A stretch of DNA of 12,690 nucleotides from Bacteroidales bacterium. GTDB taxonomy: Bacteria; Bacteroidota; Bacteroidia; Bacteroidales; Bacteroidaceae. Under the pieces are notes generated by a model. That model did no database searches and was not told where the DNA came from. It worked only from the letters and a program-made list of their open reading frames with translations. The position numbers and the translations under genes were made by a program. The stretch covers positions 1-12,690 of the forward strand of contig SFPC01000054.1 of assembly GCA_004552195.1 (NCBI GenBank), given 5' to 3'. This document shows, one piece after another, positions 9,301 to 12,690 of this stretch (positions are counted from its first letter, which is position 1; every line of letters begins with the position of its first letter).

Positions 9301-11356
9301 CTCAAGGCCTCCACGCTTAGAGAGCGAGAATGTGTTTGACGACCTGCCCGAGGACTACCGCATACGCGTGCAGTCCGACAGTATCGACAATTTCCGCGTA
9401 TGGCCCGAGAAGGTGTTCCGCCATGTCGTGGGATTCGCACAGTCGGCGGAAGTCACCGTCATCACTCCCAAGGAGCACGGAATGCTCAATGAGGAGGTGG
9501 GACTGGTATTGTCGGGCGACAAATCCCTTATAGTGAAGGGTGATGCAAGCAAATATAAGAAAATCAAAGTGGTGGGTGAGATTGACGATGTTGACCTTAT
9601 GGTGCTCGCCAACATGGCAGGACAGCTGCGAGAGAGTGGCAGCAAGCATGCCTATAACAAGTCTGACATAGAGCTGAGCAGCGAAGTCATCCCCACGGTG
9701 CAGGCCAATGCAAGCCTCGAGTATCTCGACCTCTCGGAGGCTACCTACTACAGCCATCTGGAGGGTAAGTCGAAGGAGGAGTTCGTCTTTGCCCGTGATC
9801 AGTTTGCCAACTGTGATGCCCTCAAGACCCTCATCCTGCCCAACACACTGAAGAAAGTGTCGAAACGCGCATTGTCCTACTGCGACAATCTCAAGGATGT
9901 TGTATTGGGCGAACAGACCGAGGAGCTGGAGCCGGGAGCCTTCCGCAACAGTCCACGAATGAAGACGCTCACCACGAAGGTGCCGCATGTTGCGTTTGAC
10001 TGGGGCGATATGAATAATGATATGCCTGGTCCTACCAACAGCTATGGTATAGAGAACTTTGATTATCCGTTCTCTTACCGGGAAGGCTTCACTCTTGACA
10101 ATCTCTATTGCAGCAAGCCCTACCGAATTGGGTTTGCGGCTGACGCCACGGTACAGAAGTTGACCAAGAACGTGACAGCTTCTTACGATGACAACGAACT
10201 GCTGAAAATCTTCGCCACTAACGGTTATCTGACGCAGGACGAGCTGGTGAACGTCAAGAGCTTCAGGGATGCCAACGGCAAGTCGCTCTTCGAGGGAAGA
10301 AAGCTCGCGACCGACTTCACGGCACTGGATAAGTGCTACCGTGTGACTGAACTGCCCGACGAGGCATTCAAGGGATGCAGCAGCCTGAAGACGGCTGCCC
10401 TGCCAGAGGGTATCGTAACTGTCGGTAAGGCGCTCTTCCTGGATTGTGACTCACTGCAGTATGTGGATTGGCGCAAGGCGCAGCCGGGAGTAATTGCAAA
10501 TACCGACCGCAAGGACAGCGAGTCACCCTTCTACGGCGCACCGCGCCGCACGCTGATGTATGTCACCGTCGGTCCAGGCGAAGGCGGCGAGAATATCGTC
10601 AACACCTCTACTGAGGGATATTGGAATGCCGAGAGCTTCTGGCGTGACGACGCCCAAAAAGTGGATATCCCATGGCAGTTCAATACCTCAAAGGCGGAGA
10701 TAGACCGCAACTTTGTTGCAGGAAGGAAATCAACCGTCTATCTGCCCTTCGCAATCGACGAGGAGAATGCGGCAGCCCTTGGACGCTTCTATGAGTTCCA
10801 GGACTACGACAGCAGTACAGGCCTTGTGTTCTTCCGCCAGATATCTTCCACCGAGGCAGGCAAGGCATACCTCTTCCTGCCCAATGTGACGAAGATTAGC
10901 ACGTCAGACGCGGATAACGGCATACAGGTGTGCAAGACCGAGACAAGCCTCAGTTCCCATGACGGCATGTACGGCACGTGGGAGCGCATAGTATGGAAGG
11001 AAGACCCGCTGATTATCTACGGCTATGCTGCCAACAGTCAGAACGGCGTTGAAGCCGGCGAGTTCGTTCGTGTGGCTGCCGGTGCCTCTGTAGCTCCTAT
11101 GCGCGGATGGCTAAGGCTCCAGACCTACGGGGCGTCTGCCGGTGCTGCCCGTCTTGCGGTAATCTTCGACGAGGACGAGACCATAACGGGTGTGATTGAC
11201 ATCGAGGACGGCCTGTTGCAGGAAGCAGACGAGCCTGTTGACGTCTTCACAGTTGATGGTCGTATGATACGCATGGGCGTGAAGTCGGAAGAGTGCCTGA
11301 AAGGCCTGCCTTCGGGCATCTACATCGTGCATGGCAAGAAGGTAATGGTGCCTTGA
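314..11356 (+). CDS. giant secreted GLUG / BspA-like leucine-rich-repeat surface protein (3680 aa)
   Basis: One uninterrupted frame. Residues 1-25 form a signal peptide: basic start METTKR, hydrophobic core, cleavage probable at LMA|QD. Residues about 36-289 and 298-544 are two GLUG-type blocks with GTFDGNGKTISNL and repeated GGIVG/GGICG motifs, expected to form a beta-helix. Residues 590 to about 2480 hold nine LRR-like modules. A hydrophobic Gly/Ala insert lies at about 1961-2105. Canonical LRR_5 repeats (xxIGxxAFxxCxxLxxLxIP) occur near 2550-2665, 2956-2994 and 3348-3386. Two SLKVKGTLDEYD/IKVVGEIDDVD caps, each leading to a YLDLSEA strand, start near 2680 and 3053. Residues about 3456-3630 include STVYLPFAI, and the last 38 form a T9SS-like tail. 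It is probably exported and held on the cell surface as an adhesin or interaction scaffold; the ligand is unknown. No catalytic motif was seen. The start at 314 is chosen because it gives a complete signal peptide. Confidence 0.93.
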   Translation: METTKRFVWTLLLCMITCMGSTLMAQDLPKGYDGYYEISTKEQLKTLRDYVNSNLERSNMNVRLMADIDLENESWSPIGGMYNSQVNNPLLIKGIMGTFDGNGKTISNLCLDCNSASVNCYYAYGFLGYFSGTIKNLSLDGVSLKNSLYREYVSALCGEMRWGTISNCHVRNASITGTNGGRRYGGIVGFGGSGSDITIDNCSFQGTVDASSFCGGIVGYLGSTKNKRVANCRVLDGTSITAQTRAAGGIAGFTWHQQVETFTNCAVSAGCAITAPFGCGEIYGMENYWSEPELCDDGWYEIYSGEQLNTFSNYVNNGTFSSGANARLMRDIDMQNYPDFVPIASYSSCDKKYSGTFDGNGKTISNLKISCKDDYCGLFGFVDRGTVKDLVLQSPYIDHMQDYNDYIGTVCGYLASWGKIVNCQVTDGYIGHPDNDSDPSYKSGDYHGGICGKSDTSSEISGCWFQGKVFGNNYIGGIVGGMHSGAQTKECWVMSGSLIYADDYSGGICGAIWDKTSAVTGCFNNGATVKTDSGNAGEIIGDNTIQTTLDSFVEDDVVYKGTGNPKKNYYGTWSSTTDVVGTKSVTTRSHFTIYCDIGQTYNYFTRAVQPKAFSNLGNLKSLDFTDCMTSAEHAFDWINLQIKDEAFYNCPNFTELRMCYNVYAGTDHVVMLGPDDVYPVGTNAFVNCPNLKILVDTDKYNDFINDSRWSAYKDRIVATTKMRTPDFTEEGIQYSRDPKPGDPEAGWIEEKASDGVKMHLVHVNGGTSDIASKGGIANIYNDAGTTYAYRTTKVWAEAFRGNTDVRIVRFSDYRYTNMHAPFNMVIGSRAFADCPNLRYVDLVYKDQNQDQYSALTPDMVSPEDETILDGSPLASIRVMDSQLDAFKNDPKWKPYADRIVAWTTVGRTYPNEDGVNYSGYVYDNTSNKLNVIDLCSSTSNHNTSLIQQLKAKKSQFADDSVIDWNGFAVGTDKSVYYIHADGSSESVLRGKNGFAYVCQDIGAVYNYRTVCIDAIAFRGNKELRRLAFRDNNHTVASTDTNYELKLLIEAEAFKGCDNLEMLDMAYYRSTGSDRLVYLRPDQVIPGKDLFDEGSRVIIRVGEGMRTQYMADANWSQYADRIVEYSESADYYNVDDVRYDVKVDDNGNRVTISGDDGHTLNLTSVGGTTSNSRKDFVVYTDIGVAKDYFTQEITTGAFSSHPSLERLWFADNSEGGTQQAYKWIDLKIRDYAFRDCKNFKALYMKYVMYASNDHTVMLSPTDVYPEGEHAFDGCDSLMIYVDAEHYEAFLKDPHWAPYANRIVSTTLMREGEFDEGGAHYVRKFIKDGAGSYDSEKGTDDKDVYLVYVSGPTSDVGSKHNGVVTLYNDPGTAYAYRTVGVKADAFRGCEELQYVQFRDASTAKSYSAPNMTIGSHAFAECANLRYIDLVCGNSDKNAWQALQPTDVVPEDETMLDNSPNTFIRVWPDLVEAFRNDPNWEAYRSRIVAWEPGGKVYSDEDGITYTSYIYSDGTNSLDNPELYNQTDGHNARLRKYLTKHKEDYASLDDDLLDLFMAPENAKCYYTHVSSVNLQSLVDGKRNLTIYNDIGQNYNYRTVCIDSVAFQHNELVQSIDFGDANHTFSTTELPLQLLIQRGAFRGCKSLLRINMIYHKWTGSNDITYLKPTQVIPPKEMFDEDQFVYICVAPNLVNEYKTDPNWAPYADMITPYTETYDNTVDFGVTYSYFPVLMDGPDSDAIYSNKRNADFCKDYVSLLTGYGVFDWSDILGPDNADDKTTEISYCQITHVDENYLNENNGRLILVHDIGASNVFKTISVAKGTFENNTAIQSVGFQDLFHSKVRYTDYSSLGMLLPDNAFRGCTNLKYIDMVILDTTKDKIYRSISPKEVIIGENAFEGCPDDYEIRVTSEMYPLFVSDPNWSRYRDHIVIYEYTPDSSGKSYDVEGLLYEPAANLLNNLPTQQRAYMAWSLVNIPLQIAKAVAMVVAGAATGGAFAAVTEGGLLAAALAAASNMTASYFLTSLAATGLGYAANIYLTEMGAGYLGSIIGTVLSAGFGGLNDGIMTGLGSVSKNVVEKGFTAGVKGGITSMVSGTLLGTSITAGLYVKHGLTTVNENVDMNTTEKDDNADLIGSMAGPSALSTLASLWSGTYEERRTLPIYHMYIKEVNNDELKKQNGTMHIYNDIGSYNHYRTVGMSDKAARGNENIRRIQFTDCYGNAVNNQTVFQMAVPDSAFMGCTNLERLDMFMECTEGTNARRALGPENFILHGFDVFKDCPNLKVYVSPDRYEDFVNDTIWSQLDLVIDYSYAEPIHETIWGANYSYDYKMGSLWDYGKVNDYTTYNVHITSQDDHTLSSNDSTLIIVQDYGATYNYNTTHVAKNAFRKSNILKSIKFKDTYRGVANAHLSPQYTLRDSAFADCPNLKDLYMCYIADEKYSYAFRPSQVVLGKGVFANSPNLTIKVLADFYTDYITDGRWSEYTEQIKPVLTRLADPEVAKVLATDLLVVDGDHSESDDPTAIFEAKAVSDGNGSFVSPALSGFRNNEEIYMFDEFKWWAFAGLTKLQDETFYGAKNLSLVTLPYTLTDIGNRAFGNCGSLESLTIPDAVEHIGDYAFSNSGIRSFRVQSATPASLGANPFEGCPSNFVIYVPDSCVEAYCRNEYWKPYSSHIKSAVQRRGYTIVDTGTEKGKLAEKLGMTLKPTSWSKVEVTDNAHSCTRYDYITNGCLKGNIGSIDSLKVKGTLDEYDMGTLAILGNAGMVYLDLSEANFKSTRTIKTYWSGKKLISVNEKSLGYATFANWKTLETLILPAIEGMNYESYNFLGSYYLQTLIFPSLPGKAKELFEKQEGDSYLQNREHRDLKIVVMSDEFMDFKDAMNYNNDRYDLYCTNSAHAKYANAETNWFRNIYAPFYDDKVFRILAMKGIYNTSTLATRSSTKDWFTGSDIRHFDEFYAALSDSILTEYCFADCRQLESISLPATTAYIDRTAFQGCEKLSEINCFSSRPPRLESENVFDDLPEDYRIRVQSDSIDNFRVWPEKVFRHVVGFAQSAEVTVITPKEHGMLNEEVGLVLSGDKSLIVKGDASKYKKIKVVGEIDDVDLMVLANMAGQLRESGSKHAYNKSDIELSSEVIPTVQANASLEYLDLSEATYYSHLEGKSKEEFVFARDQFANCDALKTLILPNTLKKVSKRALSYCDNLKDVVLGEQTEELEPGAFRNSPRMKTLTTKVPHVAFDWGDMNNDMPGPTNSYGIENFDYPFSYREGFTLDNLYCSKPYRIGFAADATVQKLTKNVTASYDDNELLKIFATNGYLTQDELVNVKSFRDANGKSLFEGRKLATDFTALDKCYRVTELPDEAFKGCSSLKTAALPEGIVTVGKALFLDCDSLQYVDWRKAQPGVIANTDRKDSESPFYGAPRRTLMYVTVGPGEGGENIVNTSTEGYWNAESFWRDDAQKVDIPWQFNTSKAEIDRNFVAGRKSTVYLPFAIDEENAAALGRFYEFQDYDSSTGLVFFRQISSTEAGKAYLFLPNVTKISTSDADNGIQVCKTETSLSSHDGMYGTWERIVWKEDPLIIYGYAANSQNGVEAGEFVRVAAGASVAPMRGWLRLQTYGASAGAARLAVIFDEDETITGVIDIEDGLLQEADEPVDVFTVDGRMIRMGVKSEECLKGLPSGIYIVHGKKVMVP
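419..1945 (+). repeat. two GLUG-type beta-helix blocks within the giant gene
   Basis: Block 1 (residues about 36-289) and block 2 (about 298-544) share one order of elements: YYEI/WYEI with a QLxxxxxYVN helix, RLMxDIDxxN, GTFDGNGKTISNL, a GxxKNL/GTVKDL turn, then several units with GGIVG or GGICG followed by a xCxxxG strand. This is the known organisation of GLUG-motif proteins in Bacteroidales. The blocks are paralogous at protein level but use different codons: the identical stretch GTFDGNGKTISNL (602-640 and 1376-1414) differs in 10 of 13 codons. Confidence 0.85.
2081..5698 (+). repeat. higher-order duplication: module triad 1-2-3 repeated as 4-5-6
   Basis: Modules 1 and 4 share IDLKIRD/INLQIKD and a DVYPxGxxAF segment. 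Modules 2 and 5 share GTxYAYRT, IGSxAFAxCxNLRYIDL and the RIVAW ending with a DEDG linker. Modules 3 and 6 share YNYRTVCID, a long linker with a polar helix, and QVIP with MFDE/LFDE. Offsets between matching openings are 1752, 1755 and 1758 bases. The DNA copies have diverged, so the duplication is old. It probably extended an exposed repeat stalk; that role is inferred. Confidence 0.8.
6194..6760 (+). other. Gly/Ala-rich hydrophobic insert inside the repeat array
   Basis: Residues about 1961-2105 are unlike the rest of the protein. They hold several hydrophobic stretches, including AKAVAMVVAGAATGGAFAAV, LLAAALAAAS, GAGYLGSIIGTVLSAG and GGITSMVSGTLLG, with many small-residue GxxxG-like spacings. 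A polar, acidic stretch (VNENVDMNTTEKDDNAD) and a weaker hydrophobic piece (LIGSMAGPSALSTLASLW) follow. It lies in the linker between modules 7 and 8, where other modules have shorter polar linkers. It resembles in style the glycine-zipper segments of membrane-active or pre-toxin regions, but I cannot assign it to a family. Confidence 0.75.
10679..11353 (+). other. C-terminal LPFAI domain and T9SS-like sorting tail of the giant protein
   Basis: Residues about 3456-3630 include KSTVYLPFAIDEENA, YLFLPNV and GWLRLQ, a pattern I associate with the C-terminal beta domain of many Prevotella GLUG/LRR proteins. The last 38 residues run VDVFTVDGRMIR, then LKGLPSGIYIVHGKKVMVP. This matches the general form of type IX secretion (Por) C-terminal signals: a xVYxxxGxxV strand, then LPxGxYIVxxxxKxxK. 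Export through T9SS and surface anchoring are inferred; the tail is short and lacks the usual final Lys. Confidence 0.65.
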
Positions 11357-11361
11357 CAATA

Positions 11362-11399
11362 AAAAAAGTGACTTTTCCACCGTGAAAAGTCACTTTTTT
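11362..11399 (+). terminator. Rho-independent terminator after the giant gene
   Basis: A perfect 16-bp stem (11362-11377 with 11384-11399) closes a six-base loop CACCGT. The 3' arm ends in six T residues, and the 5' arm starts with A residues, so it could act in both directions. It begins six bases after the stop codon of the giant gene and separates it from the next promoter. Confidence 0.9.
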
Positions 11400-11430
11400 C
11401 TTTATTGACCAAAGTTTTTCTTTATTGACC
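11395..11430 (+). repeat. short tandem direct repeat beside the terminator
   Basis: TTTTTCTTTATTGACC occurs at 11395-11410 and again at 11415-11430, giving a 20-base period. The first copy overlaps the T-tract of the terminator. A partial third element, CCAAAGTTTTT, appears at 11409-11419 and 11439-11449. This looks like slippage duplication of the terminator tail. Confidence 0.8.
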
Positions 11431-11452
11431 TACAACTTCCAAAGTTTTTTCG

Positions 11453-11460
11453 TAACTTTG
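11453..11460 (+). promoter_or_regulatory. Bacteroidetes-type -7 promoter box
   Basis: TAACTTTG matches the Bacteroidetes -7 consensus TAnnTTTG exactly and is followed by CCGCC, a common setting in Prevotella. It lies 35 bases before the ATG at 11496, giving an estimated untranslated leader of about 25-30 bases. A -33 TTG is less clear: the nearest is at 11425-11427, with a spacer longer than usual. It should drive the damaged GLUG gene. Confidence 0.7.
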
Positions 11461-11495
11461 CCGCCAAAATTATCAAATTTAGAAACAGATATATT

Positions 11496-12690
11496 ATGAA
11501 GACAAAGTTACATCTTATTATTTTGTGCCTTCTCTTATTCTTAGCTGGGGGAGGTAGTGTGATTCATGCGGCTGACTCGTGGAGTTATCCTACAACAAAC
11601 CTGACGGCAAGTTTGGCGGCGGCTCTGGCAGCTATTACGACCCTTATCTTATCAACAATGCCCAACAGCTTGCCGACTTGGCGTATATGGTCAATCAAAG
11701 CGGAAATAGATAGAAATACTTCGTTTTTAGGTTGCGGTGGTATTGCTGGCGGTAGTACTTCTGAAGGAATCCTTACAGATTGCGTTTCAAGAGGTGATAT
11801 ATATGTTATTAACACATACGATGACGTATCATTGCAAGTAGAAGTAGCAGGATTGACTAATTGTCGCCATATTGGTGGAGTTACTAACTGTGTCAATTAT
11901 ACGAACATCCATCTACGTTCCACAACATACGAAAATAATCGTAATGATCAACCTAAGAATTACTACTACCAAATTTGTGCTTTTACCTTATGTTCGGGTT
12001 CGGGTGAGCCATTTAAGAATTGTGTCAATTTCGGATTACTATTATAATAACACAAACTCGGCAGGAGACCTGTTCACTTCTTCAGACTTGCCTTCAGGCG
12101 TCATTCGCCATAATGACTTGGCTGATTTCACCAATAATCGGCCGTTCTTCAGTGTTGGCGAATGGGGTATAATAAAAGAGGATGGCAACGCATATAACGA
12201 TTATCCCATACCGGTAGTCTGTGGCGGTGTTTCCACCGCCTATACAGGAGACGGACAGTCTGAAAGCACGGCTTATATTATCAAAACTGAGGCAGACCTT
12301 AACAAGTTGAAGGAATCTGTCAACAATGGAAGCACTTTCGAGGGTCAATATTTCAAGTTAGGCTCCGATATCTATATAACCGGCGCTCTGGACGAGTGCA
12401 TCGGTAGTTATGAAAAGCCTTTCAAGGGTCATTTCGACGGCAACGGCCATGCCATCATAGGCCTGCGCAAGAGCCTCTTTGGATATATGTACGGCACGGT
12501 GAAGAACCTTGCCCTCGTTGACTGCAACATTTGGGACGGCAATTATGCCACGGCACTCGCAAGGCAAGTAGGTGACACAGACAATAAGGCTGAGGTGAGC
12601 AACTGCTATGTTTCAGGCACAATATCCTTCAGTACGCCTTGGAACCAGTTGGGTTATGCGTCAACCTTCGCCTTCCAAGTTGCCAAAGGC
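11496..12690 (+). pseudogene. frameshifted secreted GLUG-repeat protein gene, open at right edge
   Basis: ATG at 11496 encodes a clear signal peptide (MKTKLHLIIL core, cleavage near IHA|AD). After ADSWSYP the correct reading moves to another frame at 11591, giving YNKPDGKFGGGSGSYYDPY and then LINNAQQLADLAYMVNQSGN, the usual start of a GLUG protein. That frame stops at 11711-11713. GLUG sequence resumes in the first frame (GCGGIAGGSTSEGILTDCVS), so the expected TFxGxYFKLxxDIDL and FDGNGHxI core is missing. That frame stops at 12045-12047, while NCVNFG continues in the third frame as YYYNNTNSAGDLFTSSDLPSG. It then runs open to the end through a second GLUG block (STFEGQYFKLGSDI, GHFDGNGHAIIGL, GTVKNLALVDC). 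The simplest reading is a paralogue of the giant gene's N-terminal part that has decayed. Sequencing error is possible but less likely, because the 11-kb gene next to it is intact. Confidence 0.8.

Noticed and set aside
9317..9988. 223-codon open frame on the minus strand
   Set aside because: Antisense shadow of the C-terminal LRR region; the translation shows only low-complexity leucine and histidine patterns and no domain.
11698..11720. Peptide KAEIDRN in the first frame of the broken gene, identical to a stretch near the giant protein's C-terminus (nt about 10690-10712)
   Set aside because: At this position the frame carrying GLUG sequence reads VNQSGN instead, and the codons differ from those in the giant gene, so I take the match as chance.
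11690..12047. Programmed frameshifting to make a full-length second GLUG protein
   Set aside because: Several shifts in different directions would be needed, no slippery heptamer is seen at the sites, and part of the GLUG core is missing, so decay is simpler.

Overview
The window looks like Bacteroidales DNA, most likely Prevotella or a close relative. The evidence is the TAnnTTTG promoter box, start codons without Shine-Dalgarno sites, GLUG and BspA-type leucine-rich repeats in secreted proteins, and a C-terminal tail ending in LPSGIYIVHGKKVMVP. The genus call is inference.

Layout, all on the + strand. Positions 1-156 are AT-rich and non-coding, with a 9-bp inverted repeat that touches the left edge and a strong 11-bp hairpin. 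Positions 157-288 encode a 43-residue protein that starts MKKTYVKPE. It ends 25 bases before a single giant gene at 314-11356 (3680 residues). That product is a secreted surface protein. In order it has a signal peptide, two GLUG-type beta-helix blocks, nine long modules (about 180-220 residues each) that share a D-x-G-x-x-Y-x-Y-R-T opening and a W-x-x-Y-x-x-R-I-V closing, several more canonical BspA-type LRR stretches, a barrel-like LPFAI domain and a T9SS-like tail. A Gly/Ala-rich hydrophobic insert sits between modules 7 and 8. A perfect 16-bp terminator hairpin follows at 11362-11399.

A second GLUG-protein gene begins at 11496 behind a typical promoter box at 11453-11460. It is broken: one base appears lost near 11590, the core of the first GLUG unit seems to be missing near 11710, and a further frame change occurs near 12036. 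It runs off the right edge.

The genes form a tandem family of secreted adhesin-like proteins, one intact and giant, the other decayed. The small protein is probably co-transcribed with the giant gene. The main points of interest are a higher-order duplication inside the giant gene (three modules of different spacing copied as a set, period about 1755 bp), the hydrophobic insert, and evidence of mosaic base composition at the 5' ends of both large genes. I see no RNA genes, CRISPR arrays or complete mobile elements.
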